Positions 18,409-27,517 are shown, counted from the stretch's first letter. The stretch: 64,000 bases of DNA from Cellulomonas sp. P24 (GCF_024704385.1 NZ_JAJDFX010000002.1:3100001-3164000), one strand, 5' to 3'. Program-made: numbers and translations. The notes: generated by a model from the sequence alone, not told the origin.

Positions 18409-19400
18409 TCAGCGCACCCGGAACCGCTGGACGAGGTCGTCCATCAGGGCGTCCATCCGCGCGTCGACCCGGCGACGCGCCGGATCCCCGTCGTACCAGT
18501 CGATGATCTCGCGGGCGCCCTGCTCGAACGGGATCGTCGCCCGGAAGTCGGGGACGACCGTCCGCAGCTTGCTGTTGTCGAAGGTCATCGAGTGCGCCTT
18601 GTCGCCGAGCAGGCCGGCGCCCCAGGTCGGGTCTGCGGCGGCGATGACGTCCGAGGGCACGTGGACGATGCGCGCCTCGACGCCGGCCGCGGAGGCGAGC
18701 GCCCGGGTGATCTGGTCCCAGGTCGGGGCGTCGTCCGAGGTGATGTGGAACGCGTCACCGATGGTCCGGGGATGTCCGAGCAGGGGGACGAACCCCTTGG
18801 CGAAGTCGGCGTGGTGGGTCAACGTCCACAGCGACGTCCCGTCCCCGTGCACCACGACCTCCTTGCCGTCGCGCATCCGCTGCACGGCGGTCCAGCCGCC
18901 GTCGAGCGGGATCAGGGTCTTGTCGTAGGTGTGCGACGGCCGCACGATCGTCATCGGGAAGCCCGACTCGCGGTAGGCCCCGACGAGCACGTCCTCGCAG
19001 GCGATCTTGTCGCGCGAGTACTGCCAGTACGGGTTGCGCAGGGGGTGGACTCCACCACCGGCACGTGCGCCGGTGGCGTCTGGTAGGCGGAGGCCGAGCT
19101 GATGAACACGTACTGACCGGTGCGGCCGGTGAACAGGTCGATGTCGGCGCGGACGTGGTCGGGGGTGAACGCCACCCAGTCCACGACTGCGTCGAACTCG
19201 AGACCGGCGAGGGCCGTGCGCATCGAGGCCGGGTCGCGGACGTCGGCGCGCAGCACCGTGACCCCCTCCGGCAGCGGACGCGTCGTGCTCGTCCCGCGGT
19301 TGAGGACGTGCAGGTCGATCCCCCGCTCGACGGCCAGCCGTGTGCTCGCCGAGCTGATGGTGCCGCTGCCGCCGATGAACAAGACCTTGAGTGCGCTCAT
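18409..19400 (-). pseudogene. NAD-dependent epimerase/dehydratase (SDR), frameshifted
   Basis: The N-terminal frame reads MSALKVLFIGGSGTISSAST with the Rossmann GGSGTI motif and runs to VPVVESTP. The protein then continues in another frame as LRNPYWQYSRDKIACEDVLV and onward to the stop at 18409. The YxxxK active-site pair falls in YSRDK just past the break. The junction is a run of five G at 19041-19045 on the plus strand where six would restore one frame of 330 residues. It is either a recent pseudogene or a sequencing error. A TAGCGT box 7 nt before ATG at 19400 suggests a leaderless start, divergent from the TetR gene. The sugar substrate is unknown. Confidence 0.85.
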
Positions 19401-19544
19401 GCGACGAACGCTAGTCGCGAGTGTGCAGGTCGACGATCGACTCTCCGGACCGGCCCCTGAGAAGGTCCTGACGATCGACGCGCCCGAGCGGGTCGACTCT
19501 GGCACTTGGTGTCGAAAGCGCCCGGGCGACGCTACGCTCGGAGC

Positions 19545-20180
19545 GTGCCATCGACAGAGACGACCTTGCGTGACCGAGCCCGGCGAGCCGTCAAGGTCGA
19601 GCTCGTCGACGCGGCGCTGGACCTCTTCCGCGAGAACGGTTTCGACCAGACCACGATCGACGACATCGCCCACGCCGTCGGCATGTCTCGACGCAGCTTC
19701 TTCCGCTACTTCTCCTCCAAGGACGATCTCGTTCTCGGCACCTATGAGCAGTGGGCGGAGCGGCTCGCGCGGGCCATGGCGGAGAGACCGCTCGACGAGC
19801 CGGTGTGGGAGTCGCTCCGGCGGGTCTTCGAGATCGTCGTCGACCCGATGATCGGCGAGCCGGCGACGGAGCACAGCCTGGCGATGGACCGCATCGTGTT
19901 CTCGACGACCGCGCTCAAGGCGGCGTACCTCGAGAAGCTGGATCACGCGCAGGGCCGGGTGGTCGCGGTGGTCGGCAAGCGTGCACGGCTGCGCGGGGTG
20001 CCGATCGCCGAGCACGACGTCGCCACCCGTGCGGTCGTCGGCGCGGCATTCGCCTGCCTCCAGGTGGCGCATCGAGCGGTCCTCGACGCCGATGACGCGT
20101 CCGCCTACGGTCACGCGCTCGGCACAGCGATGGCGGCGATGGCGACGGTGGCCCAGGAGCGGTCCGCGACGCCCGAGTAG
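19545..20180 (+). CDS. TetR/AcrR-family transcriptional regulator
   Basis: This 211-residue protein has a canonical TetR helix-turn-helix, DQTTIDDIAHAVGMSRRSFF followed by RYFSSKDDLVL, at about residues 35-75. The C-terminal part is of the MftR-like/TetR_C_17 type. GTG at 19545 is preferred because a TACGCT -10 box ends 6 nt before it (leaderless); an upstream GTG at 19506 lacks any signal. It diverges from the SDR epimerase gene, its probable target together with itself. Confidence 0.87.
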   Translation: MPSTETTLRDRARRAVKVELVDAALDLFRENGFDQTTIDDIAHAVGMSRRSFFRYFSSKDDLVLGTYEQWAERLARAMAERPLDEPVWESLRRVFEIVVDPMIGEPATEHSLAMDRIVFSTTALKAAYLEKLDHAQGRVVAVVGKRARLRGVPIAEHDVATRAVVGAAFACLQVAHRAVLDADDASAYGHALGTAMAAMATVAQERSATPE

Positions 20181-20287
20181 AGGATCCGGGCGGCCGCTCC
20201 GCCCGTCGCCGGCGGGCCCGAACGCGTGCCTCGCGACGTGGTCGCGGAAGGGGACGGCGCCTGGCGGGTCATCCCGGGCGCACACCA

Positions 20288-20322
20288 TTGACCGTCTCAG
20301 ACGCTCGGTATATCCTATAGGA
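20288..20322 (+). promoter_or_regulatory. Promoter with GntR operator upstream of the xylose-isomerase-like gene
   Basis: The -35 box TTGACC (20288-20293), a 17-bp spacer and the -10 box TATCCT (20311-20316) form a good promoter. The palindrome TCCTATAGGA (20313-20322) overlaps the -10 box. The same palindrome, extended to 12 bp, occurs between the nearby GntR gene and the kinase gene. Confidence 0.75.
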
Positions 20323-20350
20323 ACCACGATGACGAGGACCGAGGACGCTG

Positions 20351-21271
20351 ATGTTCACTGCGGAGAACTGGCCGATTGCCTGCAACATGCTCTCGTTCGG
20401 GAGCACGGCTCCCGATGGGCGTCCGATCGCGGTGGCTCCCGCATCGGTCTGGGCCGCGCAGCTGCGTCAGGTGCGCGAGCTCGGGTTCGACTACATCGAC
20501 CCGACCGACGGGTGGGTCCCGCTGGCGGCTCTGAGCGAGGCGCGGATCCGCGAGTTCGAGCAGGTGCTGGCTGACGAGGGCCTCGCGATCTCCTCGATCT
20601 CGATGACGCGGAACAGCGTCGTCGACGTCGAGCGCGGCGAGGAGAACCTCGCGATGGCGCACCGCCTGATCGACCTCGCCCCCCGGCTCGGCGCCACCGT
20701 CGTCAACACCGGTTTCATGCAGGCGGTGACCCCGGAGCAGCAGAAGGCGCTCTGGTTCTGGCTCGCCGAGGGGCACAAGGACGACCCCGCGCTGCGCCCG
20801 CTGGCCATCGAGCGCATCCGTGAGCTCGGCGAGCACGCCGCGAGGAACGGCATCCAGATCAGCCTGGAGATGTACGAGGACACCTACCTCGGTACCGCGG
20901 ACGACGCGGTGGCCTTCGTGACCGAGGTCAACCACTCGGCCGTCGGGCTCAACCCCGACATCGGCAACCTGGTGCGCCTGCACCGGCCGATGCCCGGGTT
21001 CATGGAGATGTTCGAGAAGGTCCTGCCGCACGCGAACTTCTGGCACATCAAGAACTACCTGCGTGACGAGGACCCGCAGACCGGCTCCTACGCCTCCGCT
21101 CCGATGCCGCTCAAGACCGGCATCATCAACTACCGGGCAGTGATCCGCCGTGCGCTGGAGCTCGGCTACTCGGGCCCGTTCTGCTGCGAGCACTACGGCA
21201 GCGACTCGCTCGGCGTCTGCGCGGAGAACCGCGAGTACATCACCCAGGTGCTCACGTCCGCGTTGAGGTGA
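20351..21271 (+). CDS. Xylose-isomerase-like TIM-barrel protein (sugar isomerase/epimerase)
   Basis: This 306-residue protein belongs to the AP-endonuclease-2/xylose-isomerase-like TIM-barrel family. Candidate metal ligands are Glu in ISLEMYEDT, Asp and Asn in VGLNPDIGN, His in FWHIKNYL and Glu in FCCEHYG. Family members act as sugar or sugar-phosphate isomerases and epimerases, and EryC of the Brucella erythritol pathway has this fold. GAGG lies 7 nt before ATG at 20351. Followed 121 nt later by a dehydrogenase in the same direction. Its promoter carries the palindrome also found at the GntR gene, so it is likely part of that regulon. The exact substrate is inferred only from context. Confidence 0.82.
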   Translation: MFTAENWPIACNMLSFGSTAPDGRPIAVAPASVWAAQLRQVRELGFDYIDPTDGWVPLAALSEARIREFEQVLADEGLAISSISMTRNSVVDVERGEENLAMAHRLIDLAPRLGATVVNTGFMQAVTPEQQKALWFWLAEGHKDDPALRPLAIERIRELGEHAARNGIQISLEMYEDTYLGTADDAVAFVTEVNHSAVGLNPDIGNLVRLHRPMPGFMEMFEKVLPHANFWHIKNYLRDEDPQTGSYASAPMPLKTGIINYRAVIRRALELGYSGPFCCEHYGSDSLGVCAENREYITQVLTSALR

Positions 21272-21392
21272 CGGCGCGACCTCCGTGCCCACGAGGGGTA
21301 CCCGGGGCGGGCCACCTGGTCACCCGTTCCTGCCGCCCCCGGTTGTCCCGTTCCACGTCCCATCCTGATCAGACCGAGTGGAGTCATCTGCC

Positions 21393-22358
21393 ATGAGCAT
21401 CCCCATCTCCCGTGTGACCGTCGTCGGCGCTGGCTACATGGGCGGTGGCATCGCCCAGAGCCTGGCGTTGGCGGGCTTCACCGTCCAGATCGCCGACGTC
21501 GACGTCGCCGCGTCGCTCAAGGGGCTCGAGCGCCTGCTCACCGAGGTGCAGGAGTTCGAGGCCGAGGGCCTGTACCCGCCGGGCAGCACCGAGGTGGTCA
21601 AGAAGAACCTCACGGCCGGCAAGACGATCGAGGAGGCCGTGGCCGACGCGGACTTCATCGAAGAGGCCGTCTTCGAGGTGCCCGAGGTCAAGCACGCCGT
21701 GCTCCGAACGATCTCCGAGTTCGCCCGCCCCGACGCCATCATCGGGACCAACACGTCGACCATCCCGGTCCATGAGCTCGTCCCCGCCGTGACCGGTCCG
21801 GAGCGCTTCCTCACCGTGCACTTCTCGAACCCCGCACCGTTCATCCCGGGGGTCGAGCTGGTCGCGGGCGAGGCCACGAAGCCCGAGGTCATCGCGGCCG
21901 TCAAGGATCTTCTTGCGCGTGCCGGCCGCCAGGGCGCGCAGGTCGCCGACACCCCCGGCATGGTCCTCAACCGGCTGCAGTACGTGCTCCTGAAGGAGGC
22001 GACGGCCATCGTCGAGGAGGGCGTCGCGACGGTCGAGGACGTCGACACGATCGTGCGGACGACCTTCGGCTTCCGGCTCGGGTTCTTCGGACCGTTCGCG
22101 ATCGCGGACCAGGCCGGGCTCGACGTCTACGCCAACTGCTTCACGACGTTCGAGAACGCCTACGGACCGCGCCTGGCGACACCGAAGCTGCTGACCGACG
22201 CAGTCGCGGACGGTCGCAAGGGCACCAAGAACGGCAAGGGTCTGACCGGCGAGTTCGACGAGGAGACGCGGGCCGCGCTCATCGCCTACCGGAACAAGGC
22301 GTACTCGCGCATGGGTGACCTCCTGCGCGAGCTGGGCCCGGCGCCCAAGGGCGCCTGA
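21393..22358 (+). CDS. 3-hydroxyacyl-CoA dehydrogenase-family NAD-dependent dehydrogenase
   Basis: This 321-residue protein begins with a Rossmann motif, VVGAGYMGGGIAQSLALAG, and has the 3-hydroxyacyl-CoA dehydrogenase catalytic region HFSNPAPFIPGVELV and the C-terminal helical domain. It lacks an enoyl-CoA hydratase part. In sugar-catabolic clusters such proteins often oxidise polyhydroxy acids (the L-gulonate 3-dehydrogenase/lambda-crystallin branch) rather than acyl-CoA. Given its neighbours that is my preferred reading, but it is inference. ATG at 21393 is preferred to GTG at 21378. It lies downstream of the xylose-isomerase-like gene and convergent with GntR. Confidence 0.8.
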   Translation: MSIPISRVTVVGAGYMGGGIAQSLALAGFTVQIADVDVAASLKGLERLLTEVQEFEAEGLYPPGSTEVVKKNLTAGKTIEEAVADADFIEEAVFEVPEVKHAVLRTISEFARPDAIIGTNTSTIPVHELVPAVTGPERFLTVHFSNPAPFIPGVELVAGEATKPEVIAAVKDLLARAGRQGAQVADTPGMVLNRLQYVLLKEATAIVEEGVATVEDVDTIVRTTFGFRLGFFGPFAIADQAGLDVYANCFTTFENAYGPRLATPKLLTDAVADGRKGTKNGKGLTGEFDEETRAALIAYRNKAYSRMGDLLRELGPAPKGA

Positions 22359-22399
22359 GCGTAGCGGCGAGGCACGTCGCCTCGCTCTCGTCCGCCTGG

Positions 22400-22439
22400 A
22401 CCGCGGCGGGGTCCTGCCAGGGTGCGGACCCGCCGCGGT
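22400..22439. terminator. Convergent hairpin between the dehydrogenase and GntR genes
   Basis: The arms ACCGCGGCGGGGTCC and GGACCCGCCGCGGT form a 14-bp GC-rich stem with one bulge and an 11-nt loop. It sits between two converging genes. No T-tract follows, as is common in actinobacteria. Confidence 0.6.
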
Positions 22440-22455
22440 GCCGGTCCGCGGTGGG

Positions 22456-23232
22456 CTAGCTCCCGTCGGCCTGCGGGTCGTTGTCGTGCGCGTGCAGGAT
22501 CTGCTCGGTCGCCTTGTCCGCGAGCGAGCGTGAGCGGACCGCCGTGAGGTGTGCGCGCAAGGCCGCGCGCATCGCCACGGGGTCGTCGTTCTCCAGCGCG
22601 AGCAGGATGCGTCCGTGCTCGAGGAGTGCGTCGCCCATGTCGGTGAGGCCGAGCTCCACCGTCTGGCGCAGCCGGTGGATGTGTGATCCGAGGGAGTCGG
22701 CCATCTGCAGGATGAACCGGTTGTTCGCGTGGCGCATGATCGCGAGGTGGAAGGCCCAGTCGGCCTCGAAGTAGCGGCGGTACGCGGCGATGCGCTCGGC
22801 CTTGTCGGTCAGGGCGGGGGCTTCTCTGATCGCCTCCACCATCTCGCGATGGTGCGCCTGCGCGGCCTCGAGGAGCGGCTTCAGCGAGTCGGGCTCCTGG
22901 AGCGCGATGTCGAGCGCGCCGAGCTCGACGATCATCCGTGCATCGTTGAGCTGGCCGATCTCCTCGGTGGTGAGCGGCGCCGACACGCGGTAGCCACGGA
23001 GGGCGACCCGTGAGATCAGACCGGTGTGCTCGAGCTGTACCAGGGCCTCGCGGACCGGTGTGGGCGAGACGCCGAGCTCGCGGGCCAGGCCGTCGATGTT
23101 GAGGCTCGCCCCGGGGGCGAAGCGCTCGCCGAGCAGCATCTCGACGAGCTGGTTGAAGACGCCGTCCCGGAGCACCTTGCGGTCCACCTGGACGCGAGGT
23201 TGCGATCGCCAGGCGGGGGCCGATTCGCTCAT
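22456..23232 (-). CDS. GntR-family regulator, FadR/FCD subfamily
   Basis: This 258-residue regulator has the GntR winged helix at about residues 20-90 (LARELGVSPTPVREALVQLE) and an all-helical FCD effector domain with metal-binding-type His residues (HLAIMRHANN). AAGGTG precedes ATG at 23232. It diverges from the kinase operon. The 12-bp palindrome ATCCTATAGGAT between them, and its 10-bp core at the promoter 3 kb away, are the likely operators. FCD regulators usually sense organic or sugar acids, so the inducer may be an intermediate of this pathway. Confidence 0.92.
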   Translation of the reverse strand: MSESAPAWRSQPRVQVDRKVLRDGVFNQLVEMLLGERFAPGASLNIDGLARELGVSPTPVREALVQLEHTGLISRVALRGYRVSAPLTTEEIGQLNDARMIVELGALDIALQEPDSLKPLLEAAQAHHREMVEAIREAPALTDKAERIAAYRRYFEADWAFHLAIMRHANNRFILQMADSLGSHIHRLRQTVELGLTDMGDALLEHGRILLALENDDPVAMRAALRAHLTAVRSRSLADKATEQILHAHDNDPQADGS

Positions 23233-23260
23233 GGTGTCACCTTACCGAACCCGGAATCCA

Positions 23261-23289
23261 TTGATCCTCCACCGCGCATCCTATAGGAT
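23261..23289 (+). promoter_or_regulatory. Kinase-operon promoter with GntR operator
   Basis: TTGATC (23261-23266), a 17-bp spacer and TAGGAT (23284-23289) form the promoter. The perfect palindrome ATCCTATAGGAT (23278-23289) covers the -10 box and, by symmetry, offers a TAGGAT -10 box towards the GntR gene as well. Confidence 0.75.
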
Positions 23290-23331
23290 ACGGGATTATT
23301 GACATCGTCGTCATACGGCTGAGGAGACCCC

Positions 23332-23421
23332 ATGTCACGTGATCTGCGAACCAGCGCGGCAGGACGTGCCGAGAACGCGGGCCGTCAGTCGGTACGCGTC
23401 GACCCGTGGGGGGAGTCATGA
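23332..23421 (+). CDS. 29-residue leader ORF coupled to the DhaKL kinase
   Basis: ATG at 23332 follows GAGGAG by 5 nt. The frame runs 29 codons, begins MSRDLRTSAAGRAENAG and ends in TGA at 23419-23421, overlapping the kinase ATG in ATGA. The peptide is basic, without membrane character. Such coupling suggests a translated leader that sets kinase translation. It matches no known peptide that I recognise, and it could also be a chance ORF. Confidence 0.45.
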   Translation: MSRDLRTSAAGRAENAGRQSVRVDPWGES

Positions 23422-25163
23422 CCCGGCTCGTCAACTCCGTCGGCGACTTTCCCGTCGAGGCAGTACGCGGCTTCGCCCTCGCGCATGCGCGATACGTCCA
23501 GCAGGTGCACGGCGGAGTCGTCCGCTCGACCGAGTCGCCCGCCGGGCAGGTCGCCGTCGTCCTGGGTGGCGGCTCGGGCCACTACCCGGCGTTCGCCGGT
23601 TGGGTCGGACCAGGGATGGCGCACGGAGCCGTGTGCGGGAACGTGTTCGCCTCGCCGTCCGCCTCACAGGTCGAGTCCGTCGTCCGTGCCGCGGACAACG
23701 GCGGGGGCGTGCTGATCGGCTTCGGCAACTACGCCGGTGACGTCCTGCACTTCGGCCAGGCCGCCGAGCGGCTCCGGGCGGAGGGGATGGACGTCCGGAT
23801 CGTGACCGTGACCGACGACATCGCATCCGACACCCCCGCGAACGCTGCCCAGCGACGCGGGATCGCAGGCGACCTGCTCGTGTTCAAGATCGCGGGCGCA
23901 GCGGCCGAGGCCGGTCTCGACCTCGACGAGGTCGAACGCGTCGCGCGCCGGGCGAACGCGCAGACCCGCTCCCTCGGGGTGGCCTTCGGCGGCTGCACGC
24001 TGCCCGGGGCGGACCACGCGCTGTTCGAGGTCGCCGACGGTGTCATGGCGCTCGGTCTCGGCATCCACGGCGAGCCCGGGGTCTCCGAGGCTCCGCTCGG
24101 CACCGCGGACGAGGTGGCCGACGCGCTGCTCGACGGCGTCCTCGCAGAGGAGCCGGAACGCGGCACGGACGGCTACGACGGCCGCGTGGCGGTCCTCGTG
24201 AACGGGCTCGGGGCGACGAAGTACGAAGAGCTCTTCGTGGTCTACCAGCGGATCGCGAAGCGCCTCGAGGAGCTCGGGCTGACGGCGGTGGACCCGGAGG
24301 TCGGCGAGCACGTGACCAGCCTCGACATGGAGGGGCTGTCCCTGACGATCACGTTCCTCGACGACGAGCTCGAGCGGTACTGGACCGCACCGATCGACAC
24401 CCCGGCGTTCCGCCGCGGAGCCGTGACAGGTCGAGCGCCTCGCACCGCGGTGACCCAGACGGCCGAGGCCGCAGCGATCGTCCCGGGAACGCCGGAGTCG
24501 CAGGCGCTCGCCGGCCGGCTCGTCGAGGCCATCCGAGCGATGGCCGCGTGCGCCGTCGAGAACGAGGCCCGGCTCGGTGATCTGGACGCGATCGCCGGTG
24601 ACGGCGACCACGGGCAGGGCATGGTGCTGGGAACCTCCGGTGCCGCCTCGGCCGCGCAGGCCGCGCAGGCCGCAGGTGCAGGCGCACGGACGCTCCTCGT
24701 GCGCGCCGGCGCCGCGTGGTCCGAAGGCGCCGGGGGCACCTCGGGCGCGTTGTGGGGAGCAGCGCTGACCGCGATGGGCAACGCACTGAGCGACACCGAC
24801 GGTGCCGACCCGGACGCGCTCGTCGCCGGCGTCCACCAGGCCGCGGACGCGATCCTCCGGCTCGGCGGGGCGACGGCGGGGGACAAGACGATGGTGGACG
24901 CCCTCGTCCCGTTCGACGAGACCCTCGCCGCGGAGCGGGCCTCCGGCGCCTCGTTGGGCGACGCGTGGACCGCCGCCGCAGCCGCTGCCGCGACGGCCGC
25001 CGAGGCGACGGCCCGGATCGTCGCCCGTCGTGGACGCGCGCGGACCCACGGAGAGCACAGCCTCGGTCACCCGGACCCCGGAGCGACCTCGTTCGCCCTC
25101 CTCATGGCCGCGGTGGCGGCCGAGATCGACCCACCCACCCCGGAGAGCGGAGACCTCTCGTGA
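23418..25163 (+). CDS. DhaKL-type dihydroxyacetone/tetrulose kinase
   Basis: This 581-residue fusion of DhaK and DhaL domains phosphorylates a short ketose with ATP. The DhaK part has [15 protein letters not shown] and His217 in GLGIHGEPG, the residue that binds the substrate carbonyl covalently. The DhaL part has the Mg/ADP-binding GDGDHGQGM (Asp395, Asp397) and ends with [11 protein letters not shown]. Single-chain ATP-dependent kinases of this kind include dihydroxyacetone kinases and the erythrulose kinases of tetritol pathways. ATG at 23418 has GGGGAG upstream. The stop overlaps the GTG of the RpiB-like gene. With TPI-like and RpiB-like isomerases next in the operon, a tetrulose substrate is plausible. 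Confidence 0.88.
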   Translation: MTRLVNSVGDFPVEAVRGFALAHARYVQQVHGGVVRSTESPAGQVAVVLGGGSGHYPAFAGWVGPGMAHGAVCGNVFASPSASQVESVVRAADNGGGVLIGFGNYAGDVLHFGQAAERLRAEGMDVRIVTVTDDIASDTPANAAQRRGIAGDLLVFKIAGAAAEAGLDLDEVERVARRANAQTRSLGVAFGGCTLPGADHALFEVADGVMALGLGIHGEPGVSEAPLGTADEVADALLDGVLAEEPERGTDGYDGRVAVLVNGLGATKYEELFVVYQRIAKRLEELGLTAVDPEVGEHVTSLDMEGLSLTITFLDDELERYWTAPIDTPAFRRGAVTGRAPRTAVTQTAEAAAIVPGTPESQALAGRLVEAIRAMAACAVENEARLGDLDAIAGDGDHGQGMVLGTSGAASAAQAAQAAGAGARTLLVRAGAAWSEGAGGTSGALWGAALTAMGNALSDTDGADPDALVAGVHQAADAILRLGGATAGDKTMVDALVPFDETLAAERASGASLGDAWTAAAAAAATAAEATARIVARRGRARTHGEHSLGHPDPGATSFALLMAAVAAEIDPPTPESGDLS

Positions 25164-25627
25164 CCTACCGCATCGCCATCGGATCCGACCTCGCGGGATA
25201 CGAGTACAAGGAGGCGCTCAAGAAGGACCTCGAGAAGGACGACCGTGTGAGCGAGGTGATCGACGTCGGCGTCGCAGCCGGCGGCGAGACCGCCTACCCG
25301 CACGTGGCCGTCGCGGCCGCCCGGCTGGTGGCCGCTGGCGACGCAGACCGGGCGCTCCTGATCTGCGGCACCGGCCTGGGCATGGCGATCGCCGCGAACA
25401 AGGTCGCCGGGATCCGCGCGGCGACCGCGCACGACGGGTACTCGGTCGAACGCGCCGTGATGTCGAACAACGCCCAAGTGCTGACGTTCGGTCAGCGGGT
25501 CGTCGGCCTCGAGCTCGCGCGTCGCCTCGCCAAGGAGTGGCTCGGCTACGAGTTCGACGAGACGTCGCACTCCGCGGCGAACGTCGACGCTATCCGGTCC
25601 TACGAGCCGGGCCTCTCCCAGACATGA
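25160..25627 (+). CDS. RpiB/LacAB-family sugar-phosphate isomerase
   Basis: This 155-residue RpiB-fold isomerase has [13 protein letters not shown] at the start, [14 protein letters not shown] (phosphate and active-site loop) and [15 protein letters not shown] near the end. The usual RpiB Cys or Ser is replaced within the CGTGLGM loop context as in other paralogues. GTG at 25160 overlaps the kinase stop (GTGA), and its own stop overlaps the next ATG. Paralogues of this type convert D-erythrulose-4-phosphate to D-erythrose-4-phosphate in erythritol pathways (EryI, DerI). The ribose-5-phosphate role is less likely in this context. Confidence 0.87.
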   Translation: MTYRIAIGSDLAGYEYKEALKKDLEKDDRVSEVIDVGVAAGGETAYPHVAVAAARLVAAGDADRALLICGTGLGMAIAANKVAGIRAATAHDGYSVERAVMSNNAQVLTFGQRVVGLELARRLAKEWLGYEFDETSHSAANVDAIRSYEPGLSQT

Positions 25628-26364
25628 CGACCTGGGTCGGCACGAGCTGGAAGATGAACAAGACGCTGAGCGAGGCGCGCGACTACGCACGGACGCTCGC
25701 GGCGACCGATCAGGGCCGCTGGCCCGGAGTCCAGCCGTTCATCATCCCGCCCGCCACCGCGCTGTCCGCCGTGAGCGAGGTGCTCGGACCGCGCTCGCAC
25801 GTCCTCGTCGGGGCGCAGAACGCCCACTGGGAGGACGCCGGTGCATGGACGGGGGAGGTCTCCGTTCCGCAGGTGGCCGACGCCGGGGCGCAGATCGTGG
25901 AGATCGGTCACTCGGAACGGCGGGAGTTCTTCGCCGAGACCGACGAGACGGTCAACCTCAAGGTGAGAGCGACGCTGCGGCACGGTCTCACGCCACTCGT
26001 GTGCGTCGGTGAACCGGCGGACGTCTTCGCGAGCGGCGGGTCGGTGCCCTACGTGATCCGGCAGGTTCGCGCCGCCCTGGACGGAGTCGGTGACGTCAGC
26101 GCCGTGCTGGTGGCCTACGAGCCCATCTGGGCGATCGGCGCACGCGGCCGGCCGGCCGCGCCGTCCGACATCGGCGACGTGCTCGCGGCACTCAGGACCG
26201 AGTGGGGCGGGAGCGTCCGGGGGCTCCTCTTCGGCGGCTCCGTCGACCGCTCGAACGCGCGGAGCATCCTCGGTGTCGACGGAGTCGACGGGCTCTTCGT
26301 CGGACGCGCGGCATGGGAGGTCGACGGACTCCTCGAGCTGCTCGACCTCGTCGCCGGTCGCTGA
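25624..26364 (+). CDS. Triose-phosphate-isomerase-like protein (TpiA2/EryH type)
   Basis: This 246-residue TPI-family protein retains all catalytic residues: Lys10 in WKMNK, His96 in GHSERR and Glu166 in AYEPIWAIG, with the phosphate-binding GGSV near the C-terminus. The active-site lid after Glu166 is PIWAIGARG, shorter or altered from the usual PVWAIGTGK. It is coupled to the RpiB-like gene by ATGA. An operon-borne TPI beside a DhaKL kinase and RpiB mirrors EryH of Brucella, which racemises a tetrulose phosphate. An ordinary glycolytic role would not explain this context. Confidence 0.85.
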   Translation: MTTWVGTSWKMNKTLSEARDYARTLAATDQGRWPGVQPFIIPPATALSAVSEVLGPRSHVLVGAQNAHWEDAGAWTGEVSVPQVADAGAQIVEIGHSERREFFAETDETVNLKVRATLRHGLTPLVCVGEPADVFASGGSVPYVIRQVRAALDGVGDVSAVLVAYEPIWAIGARGRPAAPSDIGDVLAALRTEWGGSVRGLLFGGSVDRSNARSILGVDGVDGLFVGRAAWEVDGLLELLDLVAGR

Positions 26365-26413
26365 CCCTCACCGGACCCTCGCTGCCGGTCGCCTCGTCAC
26401 CGGCGTTCTCGTC

Positions 26414-26455
26414 CCTCGGGCTGTCGACGGAGCGCATGCCGTCGACGGCCCGAGG
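26414..26455. terminator. Convergent hairpin between the TPI-like and lactonase genes
   Basis: A 17-bp stem (arms 26414-26430 and 26439-26455, with one G-T pair) encloses the 8-nt loop AGCGCATG. It lies between converging genes and is the strongest hairpin in this gap. No T-tract follows. Confidence 0.7.
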
Positions 26456-26467
26456 GGTCGGCGTGGG

Positions 26468-27424
26468 TCAGACGCAGCCGCTGGTGTTGACGTACAGCGA
26501 GTAGATCGACTGGCTCGCCGCCATGAAGAGCCGGTTCCCCTTGCGACCGCCGAACGTCATGTTGGCGCACTGCTCCGGGAGAAGGACCTGCCCGATGAGC
26601 GTGCCGTCGGGGGCGAAGACGTGCACGCCGTCGTAGCCGTCGCCGCCGCCCGCGGCCGAGGCCCAGAGGTTGCCGTCGACATCGCAGCGGACGCCGTCGC
26701 TCGATCCGGGACCCATGTCCGCGAAGACCCGCCCGTTGCGCACGGTCGGCCCGTCGACGTCGAACACGTGGATGAGGCCGGGGGACGTGCCGGAGTCGAC
26801 CACGTACAGCAGCTGCTCGTCGGGCGAGAAGCACAGGCCGTTCGGCTGCACGAGGCCGGTGACGACGGCCGTGAGGGTTCCGGTGTCCGGCGCGAGCCGG
26901 TACACGGCGGTCGGCAGCTCCGGTTCGGCGCGGTTCCCCTCGTAGTCGTACACGATCCCGTAGGTGGGGTCGGAGAACCAGATCGCGCCGTCGGTTGCGG
27001 TGATCACGTCGTTCGGCGAGTTGAGCCGTCGGTCCTGGAAGCGATCGGCGAGGACCGAGACGCTGCCGTCGTACTCGGTGCGCGTGACGCGGCGCTCGAG
27101 GTGCTCGCACGTGACGAGCCGCCCTTGACGGTCGCGCGTGTTGCCGTTGGAGAAGTGGGACGGAGACCGGAACGGCGTCACCTGGCCGGAGAGCTCGTCC
27201 CAGCGCCACATCGTGTTGCCGGGCACGTCGCTCCAGACGAGTGCGTGCTGGTCGCCGAACCACACGGGCCCCTCGACCCAGCGGAAGCCGGTGGCCAGGC
27301 GCTCGACCGCGGCGCTCACGATGCGGTAGCGGGAGAAGCGTGGGTCGAGGACCTTGACGGCGGGGTCCGGGTACCGGACCGGAGGATCGGTCCACCGTCC
27401 TGGCGGCTCAGCGTCGAACGCCAT
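26468..27424 (-). CDS. SMP-30/gluconolactonase-family lactonase
   Basis: This 318-residue six-bladed beta-propeller has the metal-binding residues of the family: Glu in WVEGPVW, Asn in LNSPNDVI and Asp in CDVDGNLWAS near PNGLCFSPDE. It would hydrolyse an aldonolactone, here probably D-galactono-1,4-lactone, to the aldonate. GGAGGG lies 5 nt before ATG. It follows the IclR gene by 93 nt on the same strand, so both are probably in one transcript. The dehydratase, kinase and aldolase for the product are encoded from 33.6 to 36.4 kb. Confidence 0.88.
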   Translation of the reverse strand: MAFDAEPPGRWTDPPVRYPDPAVKVLDPRFSRYRIVSAAVERLATGFRWVEGPVWFGDQHALVWSDVPGNTMWRWDELSGQVTPFRSPSHFSNGNTRDRQGRLVTCEHLERRVTRTEYDGSVSVLADRFQDRRLNSPNDVITATDGAIWFSDPTYGIVYDYEGNRAEPELPTAVYRLAPDTGTLTAVVTGLVQPNGLCFSPDEQLLYVVDSGTSPGLIHVFDVDGPTVRNGRVFADMGPGSSDGVRCDVDGNLWASAAGGGDGYDGVHVFAPDGTLIGQVLLPEQCANMTFGGRKGNRLFMAASQSIYSLYVNTSGCV

Positions 27425-27517
27425 GATTCCCTCCTCGAACTTGTTGACTGGGCCCGGACCGTCTGGTCCGGGAACCCGCTCGTCGGGCCGGACGGACCGG
27501 CACGCCCGGGGGTGCGG

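Noticed and set aside
18951-20327. A long minus-strand frame upstream of the SDR epimerase start
   Set aside because: Only the part after ATG 19400 matches SDR; the rest is antisense to the TetR gene at 19545-20180.
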